This document shows, piece by piece, positions 1 to 7,196 of a DNA stretch of 64,000 bases. Under the pieces are notes generated by a model, which saw only the letters and a program-made list of their open reading frames with translations, made no database searches and was not told the DNA's origin. Each line of letters begins with the position of its first letter. The first letter of the stretch is position 1. Made by a program: the position numbers and the translations under genes. This DNA comes from Lentzea sp033794685 (GTDB lineage: Bacteria; Actinomycetota; Actinomycetes; Mycobacteriales; Pseudonocardiaceae): the NCBI GenBank assembly GCA_033794685.1, contig JARAYZ010000008.1; one strand, written 5' to 3'.

Positions 1-57
1 CCCTGCGACGCGCGCGGCCGCGTTGGCCGGCTTCGTCGGCGTGGTGATGGCACTCAT
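1..57 (-). CDS. qcrB: Cytochrome bc1 complex cytochrome b subunit, N-terminus only (partial)
   Basis: Only the first 19 codons are in the window (MSAITTPTKPANAAARVAG), reading leftward off the edge. The ATG overlaps the qcrA stop by 4 nt (ATGA), which implies translational coupling. Identity rests on position: in actinobacteria the order is qcrC-qcrA-qcrB, encoding the menaquinol:cytochrome c oxidoreductase that forms a supercomplex with the aa3 oxidase. The sequence itself is too short to identify alone. Confidence 0.8.
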   Translation of the reverse strand, partial: MSAITTPTKPANAAARVAG

Positions 58-1181
58 GACTTCCGCTCCCAGAACGCCGGACCCACAGCCTCGATGAAGT
101 CACTGCGGGCTACCAAGTATCCCTCTTCGTCCACAGTGATCGGAAGCTGCGGAAGAGGACGGGTCGCCGGGCCGAACCGCGGCTTGGCGTATTCGAAGAC
201 GTCGAACTGCGACTGGTGGCACGGGCAGAGCAGCAGACCGGTCTGCTGCTCGAACAGCGACGTCGGGCAACCCAGGTGCGTGCAGATCTTCGAGTACGCG
301 TACAGGTCACCGTAGTTGAACTCTTCCTGGCCCGCCCGCTTGGTGACCGGCTGGTTCGGGCGCAGGCGGATGAGCATGACCGGCGCGTCGGCCCGCTTGA
401 GGGCCGCGACCAGGGCGTGCTCGTCGTCGCGCTCGGACTCCCGGAACGGGAACACCGTCTCGAAGCCACCCGGCTCGACGTCCTCGGGACGCACCAGGGA
501 GACCTCGTGGAAGTTGCCGGTGTGGCGGCGAAGGTAGACCTTCTCGCCCTTTTCGGCCTTCCAGCCGGTGTGCCACAGCGAGTTCTTGGTCTCGCTGTCG
601 GCGTGCGGGTTCTTGATCAGCGCGCCCAGCGGGACGGCCGCCACGCCGAGCCCCAGCACGCCGGCGCCGAGGCCCGCGGTGCGCTTGATCAGGCTGCGGC
701 GGGCGATGCCGCTGCGGTCACCGGCGTCGGCGAGCTCCGCGACCAGGGTGGCGCGGTCGACCTCGGCCGACGGACCGTCGTGGCGCTGCTGCACCGCGAG
801 CTCGTCCGGGATGAACTTCTTGGTGTAGAGCAGCGCGCCCACGCCCAGGCCCACCACCGACAGACCCAGGAGCAGGCCGATCAGCGGGTTGTAGAGCATG
901 TGCAGCAGGTGGCCGTGCTCGTTCGAGGGGGACTCGTACTGCCACGGCCAGAACAGGAACACGCCGAGGAAGGCGAGGCCCGCCACCGCGGAGATCATGA
1001 ACCACAGCGCGACCGAGCGCTGGGCCCGGCGCTCGGCACGGGTGCCGGGGACCGGGAACTTCTCCTCGTAGTGGACGAGCTCGACGCCGTCCATCTTCGT
1101 GCCGAGCTTGACGAGGTCGTCCCGGCTCATCTCCGCGAGCTCTGCCTCGCTGGGCAGCTCGATCGGCTTGTCGCCGCTCAT
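54..1181 (-). CDS. qcrA: Cytochrome bc1 complex Rieske iron-sulfur subunit
   Basis: This 375-aa Rieske subunit passes electrons from menaquinol to the dihaem cytochrome QcrC in the cytoplasmic membrane. The 2Fe-2S ligand motifs CTHLGC (about residues 300-305) and CPCHQSQF (from about 319) are intact. Three hydrophobic segments precede the Rieske domain (about residues 55-80, 100-120 and 165-190), as in actinobacterial QcrA, which has more transmembrane helices than the mitochondrial protein. The start ATG overlaps the qcrC stop (ATGA) and the stop overlaps qcrB, so ctaE-qcrC-qcrA-qcrB reads as one operon. Confidence 0.96.
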   Translation of the reverse strand: MSGDKPIELPSEAELAEMSRDDLVKLGTKMDGVELVHYEEKFPVPGTRAERRAQRSVALWFMISAVAGLAFLGVFLFWPWQYESPSNEHGHLLHMLYNPLIGLLLGLSVVGLGVGALLYTKKFIPDELAVQQRHDGPSAEVDRATLVAELADAGDRSGIARRSLIKRTAGLGAGVLGLGVAAVPLGALIKNPHADSETKNSLWHTGWKAEKGEKVYLRRHTGNFHEVSLVRPEDVEPGGFETVFPFRESERDDEHALVAALKRADAPVMLIRLRPNQPVTKRAGQEEFNYGDLYAYSKICTHLGCPTSLFEQQTGLLLCPCHQSQFDVFEYAKPRFGPATRPLPQLPITVDEEGYLVARSDFIEAVGPAFWERKS

Positions 1182-1990
1182 GCCTTGGCTCCGATCCAGA
1201 GGGTCACGCCGATGAGCGCGGCGATACCCACGATGAACGCGATCATTCCCTCGGTGACGGGTCCGAACCCGCCCAGGGGGTTGCCGCCGGAGTTGTTGTT
1301 TCCGTCGGTGACCGACTTGACGTACGCGATGATGTCTTTCTTCTCTTCCGGCGTGAGCTGGCGCTCGCCGAACTTCGGCATGTTCTGCGGGCCGCTCAGC
1401 ATCGCCGTGTAGATCTGCTCCTCGGACACCCCGTCGAGCGCCGGCGCGAACTTGCCGGACGACAGCGCGCCACCACGACCCGTGAAGTTGTGGCAGCTGG
1501 AGCAGTTGAGGCGGAAGAGCTCGCCACCGCGTGCCGGGTTCTCGCCGCGCAGGGCCTCACCGGTCTCGGAGGGCTTCTTCGGGCCCTCGCCGCCGTTCGC
1601 GTCGATGTAGGCCATCAGCGCGTTGATCTGCTCGGGGGAGAGCTTCGCGGGCTTGCGGATGGCCTGCGCCTCCTGCCGCGCCATGGGCATGCGGCCGGAG
1701 GAAGTCTGGAAGTAGACCGCGGCGTCGCCGACGCCGATCAGGCTCGGTCCACGGTCCTTCACACCTTCGAGAGACTTGCCGTGGCAGCTCTGGCAGGTGT
1801 TCAGGTAGATCTGCTCGCCCTGGCGGACGAGGGCGTCCTGCTGCTGCGCCTGGGCGGTCTGCGCCTGGGGCGCGAAAGCGGCGAACAGCATGCCGGCGCT
1901 CAGCAGGCCGAAGCCCAGTGCGAGCAGTCCGGCGACCCGGCGACGCAGCTTGGTGCGGGCGCCGCGGGGGCGTTTCGTCGTGGTGGTCAT
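1178..1990 (-). CDS. qcrC: Cytochrome bc1 complex dihaem cytochrome c subunit
   Basis: This 270-aa membrane-anchored dihaem cytochrome c replaces soluble cytochrome c in actinobacterial bc1-aa3 supercomplexes. Two CXXCH haem sites are visible (CQSCHG and CSSCHN), each followed by a Met-containing c-type fold, with an N-terminal signal/anchor helix and a C-terminal transmembrane helix (GMIAFIVGIAALIGVTLWIG). I chose the ATG at 1990 (MTTTTKRPRG); an in-frame TTG at 2002 would add four residues. It lies 52 nt downstream of ctaE and overlaps qcrA. Confidence 0.95.
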   Translation of the reverse strand: MTTTTKRPRGARTKLRRRVAGLLALGFGLLSAGMLFAAFAPQAQTAQAQQQDALVRQGEQIYLNTCQSCHGKSLEGVKDRGPSLIGVGDAAVYFQTSSGRMPMARQEAQAIRKPAKLSPEQINALMAYIDANGGEGPKKPSETGEALRGENPARGGELFRLNCSSCHNFTGRGGALSSGKFAPALDGVSEEQIYTAMLSGPQNMPKFGERQLTPEEKKDIIAYVKSVTDGNNNSGGNPLGGFGPVTEGMIAFIVGIAALIGVTLWIGAKA

Positions 1991-2042
1991 GGTGTGCGGC
2001 AACCCTTGCTGTCAGTTCGGGAGCTCGTGGCTGGGGAGCAGG

Positions 2043-2642
2043 TCAGGGCACGATGTAGATGATGGCGAACAGCCCGATCCACACGACGTCGACGAAGTGC
2101 CAGTAGTACGACACGACGATCGCGGAGGTGGCCTGCGCAGGCGTGAACTTGCTCAGCTTCGTCCTGATCAACAGGTAGACGAAGGCGATCAGTCCGCCGA
2201 TGACGTGCAAGCCGTGGAAGCCGGTCGTGAGGTAGAAGACCGTGCCGTAAGCCGAGGACGGGATCGTGGTGCCGCTCTCGACCAGCTCGATGTACTCGCC
2301 TGCCTGCCCGCCGACGAAGATCGCGCCCATGATCAGCGTCACGATGTACCAGCGACGAAGACCGAAGACGTCACCCCGCTCCGCCGCGAACACGCCCCAC
2401 TGACAGGTGAAGGACGACGCGACCAGGATGATCGTGAAGACCGACGCGTAGGGGATGTTCAGGTGCGTGGGAGGAGGAGGCCATGGCCCCTCGTTCTGGG
2501 CCTTCACCGTGAAGAACATGGCGAAGAGGCCAGCGAAGAACATGAGCTCGCTGGACAGCCAGACGATCGTGCCGACGCTGACCATGTTCGGGCGGTTCAG
2601 CGAGTGCACGCGCTGGCCGATTGAAGGCGCTGCCGTGGTCAC
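2043..2642 (-). CDS. ctaE: Cytochrome c oxidase subunit III
   Basis: This is subunit III of the aa3-type terminal oxidase, about 199 aa with five predicted membrane helices. The actinobacterial signature HSLNRPNMVSVGTIVWLSS, then ASSFTCQ, FAAERGD, GFHGLHV and SYYWHFVDVVW, closely follows the mycobacterial protein. The GTG at 2642 gives VTTAAPSIGQRVHSL, matching the family N-terminus; an ATG at 2651 and one further upstream are alternatives without a clear ribosome binding site. It is the first gene of the ctaE-qcrCAB operon and is divergent from the gene at 2745. Confidence 0.93.
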   Translation of the reverse strand: MTTAAPSIGQRVHSLNRPNMVSVGTIVWLSSELMFFAGLFAMFFTVKAQNEGPWPPPPTHLNIPYASVFTIILVASSFTCQWGVFAAERGDVFGLRRWYIVTLIMGAIFVGGQAGEYIELVESGTTIPSSAYGTVFYLTTGFHGLHVIGGLIAFVYLLIRTKLSKFTPAQATSAIVVSYYWHFVDVVWIGLFAIIYIVP

Positions 2643-2744
2643 GAGCAGCATTATTGCCTGCGCTATTTCCGTCCGCCCATCGGGTCCTGGGCAGATCATG
2701 GGTCGGCTGGGTCACACGCAGGGTGATCGCGAGGAGATCAACGA

Positions 2745-3146
2745 ATGGGCTTGCTGGGCCGATTGCGGGACTTGCTGCACCGACAGGACGAGCCGGCGTT
2801 GTCGATCGACGACCCGGACCTGGTCGTGGTGGTCGAGGCGTTCGACGCCGTGGAGGCCGATTCGGCCGCCCTGGCCCGTTCCCCGCGGTGGCGCGCGGAC
2901 GAGCTCGCGGTGCTCCGGCACCACCTGCGCATCCCCGCTGATCAGGTAGAACGTGCGCGAGAGCTGCTGAGCCCCGACGGCTGGGTGCTCGTCGCCGGTG
3001 ACATCTCGCACGCCAGCCGGGTGCAGAAGCTGGACGCGTTGCACTGCGCTCAGGAGCGGTCGCGGATGGCCTCGCTGGCGCAACGGCTCGGCGGTGACGC
3101 GTTGGGCTGGGACGCCCTGCAGAAGGCGCCCGAGCCGGCCCGATAG
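2745..3146 (+). CDS. Conserved actinobacterial hypothetical protein (133 aa)
   Basis: A 133-aa soluble protein with no signal peptide or membrane segment. It is rich in charged helices and contains PRWRADELAVLRHHLRIP and SPDGWVLVAGD. It starts at an ATG preceded by GAGGAG at good spacing, and diverges from ctaE. I cannot assign a function; its place between ctaE and trpD looks like a conserved neighbour of the respiratory genes. Confidence 0.75.
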   Translation: MGLLGRLRDLLHRQDEPALSIDDPDLVVVVEAFDAVEADSAALARSPRWRADELAVLRHHLRIPADQVERARELLSPDGWVLVAGDISHASRVQKLDALHCAQERSRMASLAQRLGGDALGWDALQKAPEPAR

Positions 3147-3212
3147 CATCACGGCGACCTTGGTCACTTTCTGGTGGCCGCAGTCGGGCAGTCGCAAGCG
3201 GAGGATCGAGAG

Positions 3213-3623
3213 ATGAGCACGCAGACCACGAAGATCCTGGTGTTCAGCCACCGGCCCGAGGTGCGTGAGACGATCATCACTGCGGTCGGCCGCCGCCCCG
3301 CGCCGGACCTCGCGCGCGTCGAGTACGTCGAGGCCGAGGCCATCGCGGACGTCCTCTACGAGGCGGACAACGGCACCGTCGACCTGCTGATCCTCGACGG
3401 CGAGGCACAGCCGACCGGCGGCATGGGCCTGTCCCGCCAACTCAAGGACGAGATCACGAACTGCCCGCCGATCGTCGTCGCGGTGCGCCGCAAGGACGAC
3501 AGGTGGCTCGCGACCTGGTCGCAGGCGGACGCGGTGCTGGTGCACCCGCTCGACCCGCTGGCCGCCGCCGAGACCGTGGCCGAAGTGCTGCGGGGCTCGG
3601 CTGTTCCCGTCGTCAAGGGCTGA
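3213..3623 (+). CDS. Response-regulator-like receiver domain protein
   Basis: A 136-aa stand-alone protein resembling a CheY-like receiver fold (ILVFSHRPEVRETIITAV, then VDLLILDGEAQPTGGMGLSRQL, then the late strand ADAVLVHPLDPLAAAETVAEVL). The Asp in LILDGE sits at the phospho-acceptor position, but the acidic pair expected after strand 1 is missing (SHRP), so phosphorylation is doubtful. There is no output domain. GGAGG lies upstream of the ATG. The next gene, trpD, starts 5 nt after the stop, so the two are probably co-transcribed. Confidence 0.75.
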   Translation: MSTQTTKILVFSHRPEVRETIITAVGRRPAPDLARVEYVEAEAIADVLYEADNGTVDLLILDGEAQPTGGMGLSRQLKDEITNCPPIVVAVRRKDDRWLATWSQADAVLVHPLDPLAAAETVAEVLRGSAVPVVKG

Positions 3624-3628
3624 GCGCC

Positions 3629-4669
3629 ATGAGCCAGCGCACCTGGCCCTCGCTGCTCAACCGGCTGCTCGACGGCGTCGACCTGACCGCGGACGACACC
3701 GCCTGGGGCATGGACCGGGTGATGTCCGGCGAGGCCACCGCGGCGCAGATCGCGGCGTTCATCGTCGCGCTGCGGGCCAAGGGCGAGACGCCGGAGGAGG
3801 TCGACGGCCTCGCGACGATGATGCTCGAGCACGCGAACCGGTTCACGGTGGACGTGCGGGCGACCGACATCGTGGGCACCGGCGGCGATCATTCCGGTTC
3901 GGTGAACATTTCGACGATGGCCGCGATCGTCACGGCGGCCGCGGGCGTGCCCGTGGTCAAGCACGGCAACCGCGCCGCGTCGTCGCAGTGCGGCACGGCG
4001 GACGTGCTGGAGGCGCTGGGCGTCGCGATCGACCTGCCGGCCGAGGGCGTGCGGGAGACCGTGCGCGAACTGGGCATCGGGTTCTGCTTCGCGCCGGTGT
4101 TCCACCCCGGCTTCCGGCACGCGGGCCCGGTGCGGCGTGAGATCGGCATCCCGACGTCGTTCAACCTGCTCGGCCCGCTGACGAACCCGGCGCAGCCCAC
4201 CGTCGGCCTGATCGGCTGCGCGCGGGCGGCCGCGGCACCGCTGATCGCCGGCGTGTTCGCGCGGCGCCGCAACACCGCGCTGGTGGTGCGGGGCGACGAC
4301 GGTCTCGACGAGATCACCACGACCACCACGACGTCGGCGTGGCTCGCGCAGGACGGCGTGGTGCGCACGGAGACCATCGACCCGGTGGTGCTCGGCGTGA
4401 AGCCCGCGCGCGAGGAGGACCTGAAGGGCGGCGACTCGTCGGTCAACGCCCAGGTGGTCCGCGACCTCGTGGCCGGCAAGACCGGTTCGGTGCGGGACGC
4501 GGTGCTCGTGAACGCCGCGGGCGCCATCGCGGCGCACGGCGGGTTCTCCGACGACCTGCACGCCGACCTGACGGCCTCGCTGAGCCGTGCGGCCGACGCC
4601 GTCGACTCGGGCAAGGCGGCGGCGCTGCTCAGCCGCTGGGTAGAGCTCTCACAGGCTCTGAAGGGCTAG
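3629..4669 (+). CDS. trpD: Anthranilate phosphoribosyltransferase
   Basis: This 346-aa enzyme transfers phosphoribosyl from PRPP to anthranilate in tryptophan synthesis. The family motifs are intact: GTGGDHSGSVNIS (PRPP/diphosphate binding), KHGNRAASS (anthranilate site), GPLTNPA and the metal-binding DDGLDE. The start MSQRTWPSLLNRLLDG was chosen over a longer in-frame extension that would overlap the preceding gene. It is followed by a 13-bp hairpin at 4681. Confidence 0.97.
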   Translation: MSQRTWPSLLNRLLDGVDLTADDTAWGMDRVMSGEATAAQIAAFIVALRAKGETPEEVDGLATMMLEHANRFTVDVRATDIVGTGGDHSGSVNISTMAAIVTAAAGVPVVKHGNRAASSQCGTADVLEALGVAIDLPAEGVRETVRELGIGFCFAPVFHPGFRHAGPVRREIGIPTSFNLLGPLTNPAQPTVGLIGCARAAAAPLIAGVFARRRNTALVVRGDDGLDEITTTTTTSAWLAQDGVVRTETIDPVVLGVKPAREEDLKGGDSSVNAQVVRDLVAGKTGSVRDAVLVNAAGAIAAHGGFSDDLHADLTASLSRAADAVDSGKAAALLSRWVELSQALKG

Positions 4670-4680
4670 CGAAGCGGTTT

Positions 4681-4710
4681 CGGTCACGCGTCGTCGCCGA
4701 CGCGTGACCG
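4681..4710 (+). terminator. Hairpin terminator after trpD
   Basis: A perfect 13-bp inverted repeat (CGGTCACGCGTCG and its complement) around a TCGC loop, 11 nt after the trpD stop. There is no T-tract, which is common in high-GC genomes. Confidence 0.6.
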
Positions 4711-4813
4711 TGCTCGCACGACCGCCGCATCGGCGTAGTCCGAGCGAGTGATGGGCCCGAGATGCGCCTCACGTGGTAACGCCGTGGTTACCCCCACCTG
4801 GAATGCTGGAGTC

Positions 4814-5506
4814 ATGGCCTTCCTCTACCCGGTGATGAAGCACGTCGTCGCGCGCACCGCCCGTCTCGTCTACCGCCCGGTGGTGGACGGTCTGGAGAAC
4901 ATCCCCACCGACGGCCCCGTCATCCTGGCGGCCAACCACCTCAGCTTCATCGACAGCGTCGTGATCCCGATGGTCGTGCCGCGCCGCGTCTCGTTCCTCG
5001 CGAAGGCGGAGTACTTCACCGGAACCGGCCTGAAGGGCTCGCTGTCGCGCAGGTTCTTCTCCTCGCTCGGCCACGTGCCGGTGCACCGCGGCAAGGGCCG
5101 TGACGCCCGCGCCGCGCTCGACACGGCCGCCGAGATCCTCGCGCGCGGTGACGCGTTCGCGATCTACCCGGAGGGCACGCGTTCGCTCGACGGCATGCTG
5201 CACCGCGGCCGCACGGGCGTGGCGCGCATGGCGCTGGAGTCCGGCGCCCCGGTGATCCCGGTCGGCATCATCGGCACGGACAAGGTGCAGCCGGTCGGCA
5301 GCAGGTTCCCGAAGATCGTCCCGGTGACGGTCCGCTTCGGTGAGCCGCTCGACTTCAGCCGCTACGACGGCATGCAGGACTCGCTGCCGGTGCTGCGCAG
5401 CGTCACCGACGAGATCATCTACCGCATCCTGGACCTGAGCGGCCAGGAGTACGTCGACGCGTACCAGAAGACGCCGGAGAAGGCCCCTGCGACCGCGGCC
5501 GCGTAA
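4814..5506 (+). CDS. 1-acyl-sn-glycerol-3-phosphate acyltransferase (PlsC family)
   Basis: This 230-aa acyltransferase of the PlsC/LPLAT superfamily probably makes phosphatidic acid at the membrane. The catalytic NHLSFID box (HX4D) and the substrate-binding YPEGTRS box are intact, and the late motif PVIPVGIIGT is present. The start at 4814 (MAFLYPVMKHVV) has GGAG just upstream; longer in-frame starts lack one. An orthologue (Rv2182c) lies near the same respiratory genes in M. tuberculosis. A strong terminator follows. Confidence 0.92.
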   Translation: MAFLYPVMKHVVARTARLVYRPVVDGLENIPTDGPVILAANHLSFIDSVVIPMVVPRRVSFLAKAEYFTGTGLKGSLSRRFFSSLGHVPVHRGKGRDARAALDTAAEILARGDAFAIYPEGTRSLDGMLHRGRTGVARMALESGAPVIPVGIIGTDKVQPVGSRFPKIVPVTVRFGEPLDFSRYDGMQDSLPVLRSVTDEIIYRILDLSGQEYVDAYQKTPEKAPATAAA

Positions 5507-5522
5507 CTCGCGAGACACACCG

Positions 5523-5562
5523 AAAGCCCTCCCCGCCTGGTCGAGGCGGAGAGGGCTTTTCG
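5523..5562. terminator. Terminator between plsC-like gene and ctaF region
   Basis: A near-perfect stem (AAAGCCCTCCCCGCC against GGCGGAGAGGGCTTT) around a 7-nt loop and followed by TTTT on the + strand, 16 nt after the acyltransferase stop. Confidence 0.85.
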
Positions 5563-5587
5563 CGTTCTATGCGCTGTGTCACAGAAA

Positions 5588-5627
5588 CGACCGAGGCCCC
5601 CTCCGGCGTGGAGGGGGCCTCGGTCGT
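5588..5627 (-). terminator. Terminator for the ctaC-ctaF operon
   Basis: A perfect 17-bp stem (CGACCGAGGCCCCCTCC and its complement) around CGGCGT, 13 nt beyond the ctaF stop on the minus strand. Confidence 0.8.
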
Positions 5628-5639
5628 GAACTGTCTGGA

Positions 5640-6056
5640 TCAGTCGTGGTTCGGGCCGGTGTGGTACTCGAACACCAGGCCGCCGACCGCGATCAGCACC
5701 ATGACCACGGCGATCACCAGCAGCCAGACGTGCCAGAACGCCAGCGCGACACCCGTGGTCGCCGCCGCCGCGGCGAGACCGACCGGCCAGTACGAGCCCG
5801 GGCTGAAGAAGCCCAGCTCGCCGGCACCGTCGGACACCTCGGCGTCGGGGTTGTCCTCCGGCCGCACCTCGATGCGGCGGGCGACGAACCGGAAGTAGGT
5901 GCCGGTGATGAGGGCCAGGCCGCCGGTCAGCGCGAGCGCCACCGTGCCGGTGGGCTCGACGTGGCCGGTCGCCAGGTGCGTCCAGTAGCCGTAGACGACG
6001 GCCATCAGGAACGAGAAGGCCATCACCAGGTCGAATACGCGAGCTTCGATCTTCAT
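5640..6056 (-). CDS. ctaF: Cytochrome c oxidase subunit IV (actinobacterial type)
   Basis: A 138-aa small subunit of the aa3 oxidase, with four predicted membrane helices (for example VFDLVMAFSFLMAVVYGYW and TGTVALALTGGLALITGTYF) and the C-terminus VFEYHTGPNHD. The start MKIEARVFDL is 14 nt downstream of ctaC. Rv2199c occupies the same place in M. tuberculosis. The role rests on that family relationship. Confidence 0.93.
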   Translation of the reverse strand: MKIEARVFDLVMAFSFLMAVVYGYWTHLATGHVEPTGTVALALTGGLALITGTYFRFVARRIEVRPEDNPDAEVSDGAGELGFFSPGSYWPVGLAAAAATTGVALAFWHVWLLVIAVVMVLIAVGGLVFEYHTGPNHD

Positions 6057-6070
6057 CGCGGGGCGTGTCC

Positions 6071-7003
6071 CTACTTCTGGCCCGCGCCGGAGGCCTCGCG
6101 GGCCGTCCGGTCGGTGTTGAACGGGGTGGTCGTCGTGGCCAGCGGTGAGCACCACTCGTCACAGTTCACCTGAGAGAGGGCCTCGGCCGTGGTGTACGGC
6201 TTGCCCGTCTTCTCGTTGATCTCCTTGCGGAGCTCGATGTACTTGTCGAAGTCGGCCTGCTCCAGAGCGCGGACCTCGAAGTTCATCACCGCGTGGTACG
6301 AGCCGCAGAGCTCGGCGCAACGGCCGACGAACGCACCGGGACGGTCGATCTGGTCGACCTGGAAGACGTTGTCCTGGTTGTTCTTCTCCGGCATCGGGAA
6401 GACGTCGCGCTTGAAGTGGAACTCCGGCACGAAGAACGAGTGGATGACGTCGGTGGAGCGCAACTTGAACTGGATGCGCTTGCCCGCCGGCAGCACCATG
6501 ATCGGGACCTCGCCCGAGGTGCCGACCGTGCTGACGACGTTGCCCTCTTCGGTCTTGTGGTCCGGGTACTGGAACTCCCAGTTCCACTGGAACGCGATGA
6601 CGTCGACGTTCACGTCCGGCGTCTTCGACTTGTCCGTGACGTAGTTCTGCGTCACCGCCGTGAAGTAGAACAACACCGCCACGATCACCGTCGGCACGAC
6701 GATGAGCACGATCTCCAGCGGGAGGTTGTACGCCGTCTGACGCGGCAGCTCTTCGGACTTCTTGCGGTGGAAGACCACCGACCACAGGATCAGTGCCCAC
6801 ACGATGACGCCGACGATGAGCGCGGCGACCACGGACCACGTCCAGAGCTCGCGCATCTTCTCGGCCTGCGGCGTGACGGCCTGCGGCCATCCGAAGCGCA
6901 GCACCTCGTCCGTGGAGCAACCGGTGGCCCCGATACCGACCAGGCTCACAAGCCCAGCGGTCTTCACCAGCCGGGATGCCCTGGTGCCCTCCTTCAGGCC
7001 CAC
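6071..7003 (-). CDS. ctaC: Cytochrome c oxidase subunit II (CuA-binding lipoprotein)
   Basis: This 310-aa subunit II accepts electrons from the bc1 complex. Its N-terminus has a lipobox (GIGATGC), followed by two transmembrane helices and the cupredoxin domain. The CuA ligand set is visible in CAELCGSYHAVM (CX3CX3HX2M), with the upstream His in STDVIHSFFVPEF. I prefer the GTG at 7003 because GAGGAGG lies 10 nt upstream; an ATG at 7039 has no such site. It is divergent from asnB, as in mycobacteria. Confidence 0.95.
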   Translation of the reverse strand: MGLKEGTRASRLVKTAGLVSLVGIGATGCSTDEVLRFGWPQAVTPQAEKMRELWTWSVVAALIVGVIVWALILWSVVFHRKKSEELPRQTAYNLPLEIVLIVVPTVIVAVLFYFTAVTQNYVTDKSKTPDVNVDVIAFQWNWEFQYPDHKTEEGNVVSTVGTSGEVPIMVLPAGKRIQFKLRSTDVIHSFFVPEFHFKRDVFPMPEKNNQDNVFQVDQIDRPGAFVGRCAELCGSYHAVMNFEVRALEQADFDKYIELRKEINEKTGKPYTTAEALSQVNCDEWCSPLATTTTPFNTDRTAREASGAGQK

Positions 7004-7196
7004 TGCTCGCCCGCCTCCTCGTTCACAACTACTGGCCATGCCAACGGATCAAGCGGGAGCGTAGCCCAGCGCAACCGCGCTCACCCCTCGGGGGCACCGC
7101 CGCTGCGGTGCAGTTTCGGTCACACAAAGCCTCTTCGGCATACTGAGGACTTCCCCGTGGTCTTCTCCTTCGTGTTTCTTGAGAGGTGCGAGAGCC